This document shows, in pieces, positions 1-9,300 of a stretch of DNA of 64,000 bases. The notes under the pieces are model-generated. The model saw only the letters and a list, made by a program, of their open reading frames with translations, was not told the DNA's origin and made no database searches. The DNA lies in the NCBI RefSeq assembly GCF_032594915.1, contig NZ_CP118733.1, positions 1 to 64,000 of the forward strand, given 5' to 3'. The stretch's first letter is position 1, and each line of letters opens with the position of its first letter. Made by a program: the position numbers and the translations under genes. The stretch comes from Streptococcus sp. 29896 (GTDB lineage: Bacteria > Bacillota > Bacilli > Lactobacillales > Streptococcaceae).

Positions 1-1383
1 ATGACGAAAGAAGAAGAATTTTGGTCTATTTTTATTGAATTAGCTAAGGAAAATATTCCAAAAAACATCTATGAATTCTATATTGTTGGTGCAAGCCTGG
101 CCCAAATCACCGATCAAGAAGTGATGATTCAACTTCCAAAAGAATTTAAACAACGCTATTGGGAAAAATCAAAAAACTTTAAAGAATTGATTGATGCTGC
201 CAGCTATGAAGTCTATGGCAGAGATTTTCAACTCGGTTTTAAAATTCTCGAAAAGCTGGACTCAACAACAGACACACAGCCAGCCCCTCTGAAACAAGAA
301 GTAACAGTAGCTAGAGTCGTTCAAGAAGAATTGATACCACCAGCTGTTCAGCAAGGACATCCTGATATCAAATCTCAATATACTTTTGATAATTTTGTCC
401 AGGGTGACAATAACATGCTCTCTAAAGCTGCAGCCTTAGCCGTAGCAGATAACCTTGGAGGCTATTATAACCCACTCTTTATCTATGGGGGCCCAGGATT
501 AGGAAAAACCCACCTCCTCAATGCAATTGGTAATCGTGTACTTGAAGCTAATCCTCACGCGCGTGTTAAATATGTTACTTCTGAGACCTTCCTCAGTGAC
601 TATGTCGAGCACAATCGTCTGGATAAACTCAAGGACTTTGAGAACATGTACCGCAATCTTGACCTGCTCCTAATTGATGATATCCAGACCCTAAAAAATA
701 AAAAAGCAACACAGGAAGAATTCTTTAATACTTTCAATACCCTGCACGGGAAAAATAGCCAGATTGTCCTAACCAGTGACCGCAATCCTAAAAACTTGGA
801 TAACCTAGAAGAACGACTAGTCTCTCGTTTTAGCTGGGGCTTGACCAATGAAATCTACCCACCTGATTTGGAAACTCGGATTGCTATTTTACAGAGTAAA
901 ATCCAAGACAGTCCTTATGTCTTTCCGATGGAAACCTTGAAATACATCGCAGGATCCTTTGAATCCAATGTCCGAGACCTAGAAGGAGCACTGAAAGATA
1001 TTGACTTACTGGCTAAAATAAAGAATTTGGATGAAATCAGCGTGGAAGTGGCAGCAGAAGCAATTCGATCGCGCAACCAGTCCAATCCTCGCAATACAGT
1101 CATTCCAATTGAAAAAATCCAAACAGAAGTCGGTAATTTCTATGGAGTCAGCCTAAAGGAAATCCAGGGGGCCAAACGTGTGCAGCATATTGTGCACGCG
1201 CGTCAGGTAGCCATGTATTTGGCACGTGAAATGACAGACAATTCCCTTCCAAAAATTGGTCGAGCTTTTGGCAATCGTGACCATACAACCGTCATGCATG
1301 CCTACAATAAGATTCGCAACATGCTGGTGGACAGTGATAATCTAGAAATTGAAATCACCAATATCAAAAACAAGATTCGCTAG
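1..1383 (+). CDS. dnaA: Chromosomal replication initiator DnaA
   Basis: DnaA binds DnaA boxes at oriC, melts the duplex and loads the replicative helicase. The 460-residue protein has the usual four parts: an N-terminal helicase/self-interaction domain (about 1-80), a variable linker, an AAA+ core with Walker A GPGLGKTH at 164-171 and Walker B LLLIDD near 222, and a C-terminal DNA-binding domain with the DnaA signature RDHTTVMHAYNKI near 430. Length is normal. The window opens on its ATG, so its promoter and RBS lie outside. DnaA boxes immediately follow the stop codon, then dnaN, the standard Firmicute origin arrangement. Confidence 0.98.
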   Translation: MTKEEEFWSIFIELAKENIPKNIYEFYIVGASLAQITDQEVMIQLPKEFKQRYWEKSKNFKELIDAASYEVYGRDFQLGFKILEKLDSTTDTQPAPLKQEVTVARVVQEELIPPAVQQGHPDIKSQYTFDNFVQGDNNMLSKAAALAVADNLGGYYNPLFIYGGPGLGKTHLLNAIGNRVLEANPHARVKYVTSETFLSDYVEHNRLDKLKDFENMYRNLDLLLIDDIQTLKNKKATQEEFFNTFNTLHGKNSQIVLTSDRNPKNLDNLEERLVSRFSWGLTNEIYPPDLETRIAILQSKIQDSPYVFPMETLKYIAGSFESNVRDLEGALKDIDLLAKIKNLDEISVEVAAEAIRSRNQSNPRNTVIPIEKIQTEVGNFYGVSLKEIQGAKRVQHIVHARQVAMYLAREMTDNSLPKIGRAFGNRDHTTVMHAYNKIRNMLVDSDNLEIEITNIKNKIR

Positions 1384-1384
1384 C

Positions 1385-1522
1385 TGTGGATAAGTTTTTA
1401 TTTTCTTCCACAGTTTTCCACAAGTTGTGAACAAGCTAGTTTTTCAGGCTTGACAAGGGTTGAACCTATTTTTCCACACTATACACAAGACCTACTACTA
1501 CTACTAATCTTATTATTAATAA
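1385..1522 (+). other. oriC: oriC unwinding region: DnaA boxes and DnaA-trio tract
   Basis: The dnaA-dnaN gap holds a perfect DnaA box in reverse orientation (TGTGGATAA, 1385-1393) and close matches TTTTCCACA at 1414-1422 and 1470-1478, with weaker ones at 1404-1412 and 1426-1434. From about 1492 to 1505 the plus strand reads CTACTACTACTACTAA, then an AT-rich run to 1528. Read 3'-5' on the minus strand this is a GAT/AAT triplet series, matching the DnaA-trio element described in Bacillus subtilis, next to the last box. Boxes, trio and AT-rich DUE lie in the expected order toward dnaN. Confidence 0.85.
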
Positions 1523-1538
1523 ATATAAAGGAGAATCC

Positions 1539-2675
1539 ATGATTCAATTCGCTATCAATAAGACAGTTTTTCTGCAAGCATTGAATATTACCAAAAGAGC
1601 CATCAGCAGTAAAAATGCAATCCCTGTTCTTTCAACTGTAAAAATCGATGTTACAACTGACGGTATCAGCCTTACAGGTTCAAATGGTCAGATTTCAATT
1701 GAAAATTATATTTCCGTTCAAGATGAAAATGCAGGACTTTTGGTTAGCCAAACAGGCTCCATTCTTTTAGAGGCTGCCTTTTTCATCAATGTCATTTCTA
1801 GTCTTCCAGATATTGTTGTTGATTTTACTGAGATTGAACAAAAGCAAGTTGTGTTAACCAGTGGTAAATCAGAAATCACTCTGAAAGGAAAAGAAGCAGA
1901 ACTCTATCCACGTTTGCAAGAAGTTCCAGCAACAACGCCTTTGGTATTGGAAACCAAGTTATTGAAACAAACTATCAATGAAACAGCCTTCGCAGCATCG
2001 ACTCAAGAGAGTCGCCCAATCTTGACTGGGGTTCATTTTGTTCTTTCAAACCATACAGAATTAAAGACAGTTGCAACAGACTCCCACCGTATGAGCCAGC
2101 GTAAACTCCAACTTGAAAAAGCAGGAGATAATTTCAACGTTGTTATTCCAAGCCGTTCCCTCAGAGAATTTACCTCAGTCTTTACAGATGAAGTGGAAAC
2201 TGTTGAAGTCTTCTTCTCTAACAACCAACTCTTGTTCAGAAGCGATCATATCAGCTTCTATACACGTTTGCTTGAAGGAACCTACCCTGATACTGACCGG
2301 TTGATTCCAGCAGAATTTAATACCAGCGCAGTATTTGACACCGCAAATCTCCGACATGCAATGGAGCGTGCCCGTCTCTTGTCAAATGCAACACAAAATG
2401 GAACAGTGAAGTTGGAAATCAAAGACGGTAGCGTAACAGCTCACGTTCACTCACCTGAAGTCGGAAAGGTAAATGAAGAATTGGATGCCCTAGAAGTGAC
2501 TGGGCAGGATCTTGTCATTAGTTTCAACCCAAGTTACTTGATCGATTCATTGAAAGCTGTTGCTAGCGAGCAGGTAAAAGTTAGCTTCATTTCTCCGGTC
2601 CGTCCGTTCACAGTTGTGCCAAATAAAGAAGACGAATCCTTTATTCAATTGATTACGCCAGTTCGGACCAACTAA
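1539..2675 (+). CDS. dnaN: DNA polymerase III subunit beta (sliding clamp)
   Basis: The clamp forms a dimeric ring on DNA and tethers polymerase III and repair proteins. At 378 residues it has the family's usual length, with three clamp folds and the C-terminal LITPVRTN ending typical of streptococcal DnaN. The start ATG at 1539 has a good AAAGGAG ribosome site 5 bases upstream, at the end of the AT-rich origin tract. It lies directly downstream of dnaA as in nearly all Firmicutes and is followed by a hairpin terminator. Confidence 0.98.
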   Translation: MIQFAINKTVFLQALNITKRAISSKNAIPVLSTVKIDVTTDGISLTGSNGQISIENYISVQDENAGLLVSQTGSILLEAAFFINVISSLPDIVVDFTEIEQKQVVLTSGKSEITLKGKEAELYPRLQEVPATTPLVLETKLLKQTINETAFAASTQESRPILTGVHFVLSNHTELKTVATDSHRMSQRKLQLEKAGDNFNVVIPSRSLREFTSVFTDEVETVEVFFSNNQLLFRSDHISFYTRLLEGTYPDTDRLIPAEFNTSAVFDTANLRHAMERARLLSNATQNGTVKLEIKDGSVTAHVHSPEVGKVNEELDALEVTGQDLVISFNPSYLIDSLKAVASEQVKVSFISPVRPFTVVPNKEDESFIQLITPVRTN

Positions 2676-2682
2676 AATCCTA

Positions 2683-2709
2683 AAAACGTTCTTCTAAGGA
2701 CGTTTTTTT
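2683..2709 (+). terminator. Rho-independent terminator after dnaN
   Basis: AAAACGTTCT pairs with AGGACGTTTT around a TCTA loop and runs into a T tract. Confidence 0.85.
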
Positions 2710-2710
2710 A

Positions 2711-2719
2711 TGTTATACT
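2711..2719 (+). promoter_or_regulatory. Extended -10 promoter for the lipid kinase gene
   Basis: TGTTATACT is an extended -10 (TGn-TATACT) immediately after the dnaN terminator and about 30 bases before the next ATG. No clear -35 is visible. Confidence 0.5.
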
Positions 2720-2747
2720 AGAAAAAAATCTTAAAAAAGAGTATTGT

Positions 2748-3629
2748 ATGAAGCTATTTATTTTAGCCAATCCTCAGGCAGGGAGTCAGGGAGCACAGTC
2801 GCTTATCCAAGAGATAAGTGATACTTATCCACAGCTAGTCCCTACTATTTTTTTGACCATGGGAGTGGATGATGAGTACAGTCAGATTCAGGCTATCTTG
2901 GCGGAGTTCGAACCAGACCAGGATGCTTTGTTGATTTTGGGAGGAGATGGAACCCTATCAAAAGCCTTAACGGCCCTGCCAGAGAACATCCCTTTTGCCT
3001 ATTTTCCTACAGGATCTGGAAATGATTTTGCTCGTGCCCTTGCTATCAAAGATATCCGTCAAGTGATGGAGGCACTGATAGAAAAGCGCACAACCCCTAT
3101 CACAGTTCTCCAATCGAATTTTGGAGTTGTCGTCAATAGTCTGGATCTAGGATTTGCTGCCCAGGTTATCTCCTATTCAGAAGGATCGAGGACCAAAAGA
3201 TGGTTAAAGACAGTTGGTTTAGGGAAACTAGCCTATCTCTTGTTTGGTTTAAGAAGTTTATTTGGTCAATCCCCTCTGTCAGTCCAAGTGGAGTTGGACG
3301 GGGAGCAGATGCGTTTAGACCGCCTATTCTTTCTATCTTTAGCCAACAATCCCTATTTTGGAGGGGGAATCATGATTTGGCCGGACGCCAGTCCTTTTCA
3401 AGCTCAGTTGCACCTGGTCTGGTTTGCTACTGGTTCTCTCTTTTATCGAATAACGGCGCTATTGGAAATGATTTTTCATCGTCATAAATCGTCTAAGATT
3501 ATCCAACACTGCATGGCCAAGGAAGTCACTGTCATAGCAGATGAAGTAATAGCCATCCAAATAGATGGTGAGGTAGTAGAAGCTAGAGAGATTGTTTTAA
3601 ACTGTCAAGAACGAAGGATGTATCGATAA
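2748..3629 (+). CDS. Diacylglycerol kinase family lipid kinase
   Basis: This 293-residue protein belongs to the DagK/YegS/sphingosine kinase family, soluble enzymes that phosphorylate lipids at the membrane face. The ATP-binding GGDGT motif is at 65-69 and is followed by the conserved PTGSGNDFAR stretch near 90. A second domain carries NNPYFGGG and IDGE motifs typical of the family. The substrate, diacylglycerol or another membrane lipid, cannot be decided from sequence. It starts at an ATG with only a weak AAGAG ribosome site and is followed 9 bases later by a DUF951 gene, so the two are probably one transcript. Confidence 0.85.
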   Translation: MKLFILANPQAGSQGAQSLIQEISDTYPQLVPTIFLTMGVDDEYSQIQAILAEFEPDQDALLILGGDGTLSKALTALPENIPFAYFPTGSGNDFARALAIKDIRQVMEALIEKRTTPITVLQSNFGVVVNSLDLGFAAQVISYSEGSRTKRWLKTVGLGKLAYLLFGLRSLFGQSPLSVQVELDGEQMRLDRLFFLSLANNPYFGGGIMIWPDASPFQAQLHLVWFATGSLFYRITALLEMIFHRHKSSKIIQHCMAKEVTVIADEVIAIQIDGEVVEAREIVLNCQERRMYR

Positions 3630-3638
3630 GGAGAAAGT

Positions 3639-3842
3639 ATGTATCAATTAGGATCATTTGTCGAAATGAAGAAGCCTCATGCCTGTGTCATCAAATCGAC
3701 CGGCAAGAAAGCAAATAAGTGGGAGGTTGTTCGTCTAGGAGCGGATATCAAAATCCGTTGTACCAACTGTGACCATGTAGTCATGATGAGTCGGCATGAT
3801 TTTGAACGAAAAATGAAACAAGTGCTGCCGATTGAAGCCTAG
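3639..3842 (+). CDS. DUF951 family protein
   Basis: This 67-residue protein matches the small DUF951 family found between dnaN and ychF in many streptococci. It has a single C-x-x-C pair (RCTNCDH) next to the conserved VVRLGADIKIRC stretch, suggesting a small SH3-like or zinc-ribbon nucleic-acid-associated fold, but no function is established. AAGGAG lies 5 bases before the ATG and the gene follows the lipid kinase by 9 bases. Confidence 0.85.
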   Translation: MYQLGSFVEMKKPHACVIKSTGKKANKWEVVRLGADIKIRCTNCDHVVMMSRHDFERKMKQVLPIEA

Positions 3843-3887
3843 TTGGCAGTTTGCAACTGCTGGTTGCGAAATTTTCCTAACAAGTGC

Positions 3888-3916
3888 TAGTCAACTGTTC
3901 CTTTCTAAACTATAAT
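3888..3916 (+). promoter_or_regulatory. Sigma-A promoter for the broken XRE regulator
   Basis: TATAAT at 3911-3916 lies 17 bases after TAGTCA (4 of 6 to TTGACA). The GAGGAGG ribosome site follows at 3931. Confidence 0.55.
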
Positions 3917-3945
3917 AGACTTAGAAAAAAGAGGAGGAAATGATC

Positions 3946-4304
3946 ATGAATCAGTTAGCACAGCAAATTCGAGTTTTACGAACAGCCAAGAACCTATCCC
4001 AAGATGAGTTGGCAGAGAAACTCTATATTTCCCGTCAGGCTTTTCCAAGTGGGAAAATGGTGAAGCAACGCCAGACATTGACAAACTGATCCAGCTGGCA
4101 AAAATCTTTGGTGTCAGTCTGGATTATCTGGTTTTAGGAAAAGAACCTGAGAAGGAAATTGTGGTGGAACAACGAGGAAAAATGAATGTTTGGGAATACT
4201 TGAACGAAGAATCCAAACGACCTCTTACAAGAGGAGATATTATCTCTCTCATTTTTGTTGCAGTTGTTGTTTTAGGTTCATTTTTCATTATGCATTATTT
4301 TTAA
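3946..4304 (+). pseudogene. XRE-family regulator, frameshifted
   Basis: The reading frame encodes MNQLAQQIRVLRTAKNLSQ..., a classic XRE helix-turn-helix, with GAGGAGG 8 bases before the ATG at 3946. Around 4040-4045 one base is missing: CAGGCTTTTCC where the family needs CAG-GCT-ATT-TCC (QAISKWENG). The frame then stops at 4087-4089 after 47 codons. The continuation is intact in the other frame: SKWENGEATPDID, LDYLVLG, then a C-terminal membrane segment (IISLIFVAVVVLGSFFIM) ending at 4304. Restoring one base would give a roughly 119-codon membrane-anchored regulator. The HTH is cut within its recognition helix, so function is probably lost. A sequencing error is the main alternative. Confidence 0.85.
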
Positions 4305-4312
4305 CGAAGAGA

Positions 4313-4421
4313 CTGGGCTCAAGCCCAGCGCCACTTTTCAGAGTTTGTGTCAACATCTCAGCGCAGTGGTTGATTGGCAGATTTGTTCGTTATACTCCAA
4401 ATCTGGCCTAATCAACTGTGC
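4313..4421 (+). repeat. Composite palindromic intergenic element
   Basis: Two hairpins stand side by side. CTGGGCT/AGCCCAG lies at 4313-4328. A long imperfect stem of about 22 pairs spans 4361-4421 (GCAGTGGTTGATTGG...CAGATTTG against CAAATCTGG...ATCAACTGTGC). No open frame fits. It looks like a dispersed streptococcal palindrome rather than a gene. Confidence 0.6.
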
Positions 4422-4478
4422 GGGGGTGGGAAGACGAACTCTTTTTTAGACTAGTCGAGTTCTTTCCCACTCCCTTTT
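4422..4478 (+). terminator. Long hairpin terminator before ychF
   Basis: GGGGGTGGGAAGACGAACTC pairs imperfectly with GAGTTCTTTCCCACTCCC and is followed by a T run. It abuts the palindromic element upstream and may be part of it. Confidence 0.65.
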
Positions 4479-4490
4479 TCTCTACTTTTC

Positions 4491-4499
4491 TGCTATAAT
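4491..4499 (+). promoter_or_regulatory. Extended -10 promoter of ychF
   Basis: TGCTATAAT is an extended -10 placed 36 bases before the ychF ATG. The -35 is poor. Confidence 0.6.
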
Positions 4500-4535
4500 A
4501 GTCATGATTGAATTTTTAATTGGAGAGTAAAAAAC

Positions 4536-5651
4536 ATGGCTTTAACAGCAGGAATCGTCGGTTTGCCAAACGTTGGTAAATCAACCCTATTTAACGCGAT
4601 TACAAAGGCAGGAGCAGAGGCTGCCAACTACCCTTTCGCGACCATTGATCCAAACGTCGGCATGGTAGAAGTGCCTGATGAGCGTTTGCAGAAGTTGACA
4701 GAACTCATCACTCCTAAAAAGACAGTGCCAACGACCTTTGAATTTACCGATATTGCTGGTATCGTAAAAGGTGCCTCTAAAGGTGAAGGGCTTGGAAATA
4801 AATTCTTGGCCAATATCCGCGAAGTTGATGCAATTGTCCACGTGGTGCGTGCCTTTGATGATGAAAATGTCATGCGTGAACAAGGCCGTGAAGATGCCTT
4901 TGTTGATCCTATCGCAGATATTGATACTATTAACCTAGAATTGATTTTGGCGGACCTAGAGAGCATCAACAAGCGTTATGCGCGTGTAGAAAAAATGGCC
5001 CGTACACAAAAAGACAAGGATTCTGTCGCAGAATTTGCAGTCCTTGAAAAAATCAAACCTGTCTTGGAAGATGGAAAATCTGCTCGTACAGTTGACTTCA
5101 CAGATGAAGAACAAAAAATCGTTAAGCAACTCTTCCTCTTGACCACCAAGCCAGTCCTCTATGTTGCCAACGTCGATGAAGACAAGGTAGCAGATCCTGA
5201 GTCTATCAGTTATGTTCAGCAAATCCGTGACTTTGCAGCAACAGAAAATGCAGAAGTGGTGGTGATTTCTGCGCGTGCTGAAGAAGAAATTTCAGAACTC
5301 GATGATGAAGACAAGGGTGAGTTTTTGGAAGCCCTTGGATTAACAGAATCTGGCGTGGACAAATTGACCCGTGCAGCCTATCACTTGCTTGGACTTGGTA
5401 CCTACTTTACAGCAGGAGAGAAGGAAGTTCGTGCTTGGACCTTCAAGCGCGGTATGAAAGCCCCTCAATGTGCTGGTATCATCCACTCAGACTTCGAAAA
5501 AGGCTTTATCCGTGCCGTCACCATGTCCTATGATGATTTGATTCAATATGGCTCTGAGAAAGCTGTTAAGGAAGCAGGACGCCTCCGTGAAGAAGGAAAA
5601 GAATACGTCGTTCAAGACGGGGACATCATGGAATTCCGCTTTAACGTATAA
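4536..5651 (+). CDS. ychF: Redox-regulated ATPase YchF (Obg-like)
   Basis: YchF is a ribosome-associated P-loop protein of the Obg/TRAFAC class that prefers ATP over GTP because its G4 motif is altered. At 371 residues it is full length. The G1 motif GLPNVGKST is at 9-17, the G3-like DIAG near 73, and ANVDE near 205 stands where GTPases have NKxD. A C-terminal TGS domain ends in DIMEFRFNV. The ATG at 4536 follows a GGAGAG ribosome site. It has its own promoter and terminator. Confidence 0.97.
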   Translation: MALTAGIVGLPNVGKSTLFNAITKAGAEAANYPFATIDPNVGMVEVPDERLQKLTELITPKKTVPTTFEFTDIAGIVKGASKGEGLGNKFLANIREVDAIVHVVRAFDDENVMREQGREDAFVDPIADIDTINLELILADLESINKRYARVEKMARTQKDKDSVAEFAVLEKIKPVLEDGKSARTVDFTDEEQKIVKQLFLLTTKPVLYVANVDEDKVADPESISYVQQIRDFAATENAEVVVISARAEEEISELDDEDKGEFLEALGLTESGVDKLTRAAYHLLGLGTYFTAGEKEVRAWTFKRGMKAPQCAGIIHSDFEKGFIRAVTMSYDDLIQYGSEKAVKEAGRLREEGKEYVVQDGDIMEFRFNV

Positions 5652-5660
5652 TAGACAATC

Positions 5661-5687
5661 AGGTTGGAAAGTATTTTCCAGCCTTTT
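5661..5687 (+). terminator. Terminator of ychF
   Basis: AGGTTGGAAA and TTTTCCAGCCT form a stem around GTA, followed by TTTT. Confidence 0.8.
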
Positions 5688-5698
5688 GGTATTTCTAG

Positions 5699-5797
5699 TC
5701 GTTTAGTTTGCTTTTAGTACTAGGCAACGAACCGTAGGCAGTACTAGAGTACGGCAAGGTGAGTTAACGAAGTAATAAAAGATAAACTAAGTGACGA
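5699..5797 (+). repeat. Short BOX-like element (A-C type)
   Basis: The outer arms TCGTTTAGTTTGCTTTTA and TAAAAGATAAACTAAGTGACGA pair imperfectly over about 100 bases. The middle holds ACTAGGCAACGAACCGTAGGC, resembling pneumococcal boxA, and GAGTACGGCAAGGTGAG, resembling boxC. It sits just before the pth ribosome site, so a transcript of pth could carry it. A second, longer relative lies at 27102-27256. Confidence 0.6.
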
Positions 5798-5809
5798 TAA
5801 GGAGAAAAA

Positions 5810-6379
5810 ATGACACGATTAATCATAGGCCTGGGCAATCCTGGGGACCGCTATTTTGAAACCAAACACAATGTCGGCTTTATGTTGCTGGATAAGATCG
5901 CCAAGCGTGAAAATGTGACCTTTAACCACGACAAGATTTTCCAAGCGGACATTGCCACAACCTTTATTGACGGTGAAAAAATCTATCTAGTAAAGCCAAC
6001 GACCTTCATGAACGAATCAGGCAAGGCTGTTCATGCCTTAATGACTTATTATGGTCTAGATGAAACCGATATTCTGGTGGCTTACGATGACTTGGACATG
6101 GCTGTTGGGAAAATCCGTTTCCGTCAAAAAGGCTCGGCAGGCGGTCACAATGGGATTAAGTCCATAGTTAAGCATATTGGGACACAAGAATTTGACCGCA
6201 TTAAGATAGGTATTGGTCGTCCAAAAGGAAAGATGAGCGTTGTCAATCACGTCTTATCAGGTTTTGACACAGAAGACCGTATCGAGATAGATCTTGCTTT
6301 AGAGAAACTTGACAAGGCTGTCAACTTTTATTTGGAAGAAGACGATTTTGATACCATTATGAGAAAGTTTAACGGATAA
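5810..6379 (+). CDS. pth: Peptidyl-tRNA hydrolase
   Basis: Pth cleaves the ester bond of peptidyl-tRNAs that fall off ribosomes, recycling tRNA. The 189-residue protein carries the family motifs: [12 protein letters not shown] at the N terminus, the catalytic His in KHNVGF near 20, PTTFMNESG near 66, and [12 protein letters not shown] near 110. AAGGAG precedes the ATG. Its TAA overlaps the mfd ATG by one base, so the two are translationally coupled, the normal streptococcal order. Confidence 0.97.
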   Translation: MTRLIIGLGNPGDRYFETKHNVGFMLLDKIAKRENVTFNHDKIFQADIATTFIDGEKIYLVKPTTFMNESGKAVHALMTYYGLDETDILVAYDDLDMAVGKIRFRQKGSAGGHNGIKSIVKHIGTQEFDRIKIGIGRPKGKMSVVNHVLSGFDTEDRIEIDLALEKLDKAVNFYLEEDDFDTIMRKFNG

Positions 6380-9300
6380 TGAACCTATTAGATTTACTAG
6401 GTCAAAATAAGACCATTCAAACCTGGCAGGCAAACCTTAATAAATCCACCAGGCAGCTCGTTATGGGCTTGTCAGGCAGCAGCAAGGCCATAACGATTGC
6501 TTCTGCTTATGACTCCATTTCAGAAAAAATCTTACTGGTAACAGCCAGTCAGAATGAAGCTGAAAAACTGGCAGGAGATTTGGCAGCTATTTTAGGTAAT
6601 GAGGTGGTTTACAACTTCTTTACAGATGATAGTCCCCTTGCTGAATTTGTTTTTGCTTCAAAGGACAGAACACAAGCCCGAATTGATAGTCTAAACTTTC
6701 TACTAGATCCAACAGCAAGTGGGATTCTAGTTGCTAGCATGGCAGCCTGTCGGATTTTACTTCCAAGTCCAAGTGCTTTTCATCAAGCCAAACTTGATTT
6801 GTCTATTGGACAAGAGATAGAAGTTGACAGTATTGTCAAGCAGTTGACAGCCATTGGCTATAAAAAGGTGTCACGTGTACTGAGTGCAGGAGAATTCAGC
6901 CAACGTGGTGATATTTTAGATATTTTTGATATCAATGCAGATTTTCCCTATCGATTGGAATTCTTCGGAGATGAAATTGACGGCATTCGAACCTTTGATG
7001 TCGACAGTCAAAAATCCTTAGAGAGCTGTGATCAGGTGAGGATTTCCCCCGCTTCTGAGATGATTTTCTCAGCAGAAGACTTTTTGCGTGCAGGTGAGAA
7101 GCTAGAAAATGCAATCGAAAATTCTCAGTCAGAAGAACAAATTTCCTACTTAAAAGAAGTCTTAGCAGATGTAAAAACATCCTACCGTCATCCAGACTTA
7201 GCACGATTTTTATCCTTCATTTACGAGCAAGAATGGACCTTATTGGACTATTTACCAGCAGGCTCTCCTGTCTTTTTAGATGATTTTCATAAGATTGCGG
7301 ATCGCCACGCTCAGTTTGATAAGGAAGTTGCTGGTATCTTGACAGATGATTTACAAAAGGGTAAAGCAGTGTCAAGTCTTAATTACTTCGCCTCCTCTTA
7401 TCAACCGCTGCGAAAATACAAACCAGCGACTTTCTTTTCTACCTTTCAAAAAGGCTTAGGAAACCTGCGTTTCGATGCTATTCATTCCTTTAACCAGCAT
7501 CCTATGCAGGAATTTTTCAATCAAATTCCTCTTTTGAAAGATGAATTAGCTCGCTATGCCAAGTCAAATTATACAGTCATTATCCAGGCAGAATCGCAGA
7601 CATCTTTACAGGCTTTACAGAAAACGTTACAGGAATATGCCATTCAGTTGCCTGTCTATGCACCGCATGAATTGGTAGCAGGTCAGCAACAAGTAACCAT
7701 TGGCTCCTTGGCTAGCGGCTTTCATTTCCTAGATGAAAAACTGGTCCTTATCACAGAACGCGAAATTTTCCATAGGAAAATCAAGCGGAAGGTCAGAAGG
7801 AAAAATATTTCCAATGCCGAGCGATTAAAGGACTACACAGAGCTTGCTGTGGGGGATTACGTTGTCCACCATGTACACGGAATTGGTCAGTATCTGGGGA
7901 TTGAAACCATTGTCGTATCCGGCATTCACAGGGATTATCTGACCATTCAGTACCAAAATTCTGATAGGATTTCCCTCCCTGTTGACCAGATTGACCTACT
8001 GTCCAAGTATTTGGCATCAGACGGAAAAATTCCTAAAGTCAACAAGCTTAATGATGGCCGTTTCCAAAAGACCAAGCAGAAGGTGCAGAAGCAGGTGGAG
8101 GACATTGCCGATGACCTGATAAAACTCTATGCTGAACGCAGTCAGCTCAAGGGCTTTGCCTATTCTCCAGATGATGCCAATCAGGCAGAGTTTGACGATG
8201 CCTTCGCCTATGTGGAAACCGATGATCAGATCCGCTCCATTCAGGAAATCAAGAAAGATATGGAGAAGGATTCTCCTATGGATCGTCTCTTGGTCGGAGA
8301 TGTCGGATTCGGTAAGACTGAGGTAGCCATGCGGGCAGCTTTCAAGGCAGTCAATGACGGCAAGCAGGTAGCCATTTTGGTACCTACCACCGTCTTGGCC
8401 CAGCAGCACTTTGCCAATTTTCAAGAACGCTTTGCCGATTTTCCTGTCAACATCGAGGTCATGAGTCGTTTTAAGACAAAGGCAGAGCAGGCTGCGATCT
8501 TAGAAAGACTGAAAAAGGGTCAGGTGGATATCCTGATCGGGACCCACAGACTCCTGTCACAAGATGTCGTCTTCGCAGACCTAGGTTTACTGGTCATTGA
8601 CGAAGAGCAACGCTTTGGGGTCAAACATAAGGAACGATTGAAGGAACTCAAGAAGAAAATCGATGTCTTAACCTTGACAGCGACACCCATTCCACGCACC
8701 CTTCAAATGTCCATGCTTGGTATCCGCGACTTGTCTGTTATTGAAACTCCGCCAACCAATCGCTATCCCGTTCAAACCTATGTTATGGAAACCAATACAG
8801 GTGTCATTCGTGATGCAGTTTTGAGAGAATTGGACCGAGGTGGACAGGTTTACTACCTTTACAACAAAGTTGACACCATTGAACAGAAGGTTTCTGAGTT
8901 GAAGGAGTTAGTCCCAGAAGCCTCTATTGGTTATGTTCACGGACAAATGTCAGAAATCCAGTTGGAAAATACCCTCTTTGCCTTTATTGAAGGGGAATAC
9001 GATGTCTTAGTGACCACTACCATTATCGAAACAGGTGTCGATATTCCAAATGCCAACACCCTCTTTATCGAAAATGCTGACCACATGGGTCTGTCAACTC
9101 TCTATCAACTTCGAGGTCGTGTCGGTCGTTCCAATCGGATTGCCTATGCTTATCTCATGTACCGCCCAGATAAGTCCTTGACAGAAGTGGCTGAAAAACG
9201 CTTGGAAGCCATTAAAGGTTTTACAGAACTAGGTTCAGGTTTCAAGATTGCCATGCAAGATTTGTCCATTCGCGGTGCGGGAAATATCCTAGGAGCTGCC

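Noticed and set aside
4190-4411. Plus-strand frame of 73 codons
   Set aside because: It is in neither frame of the broken XRE gene and runs into the palindromic element.
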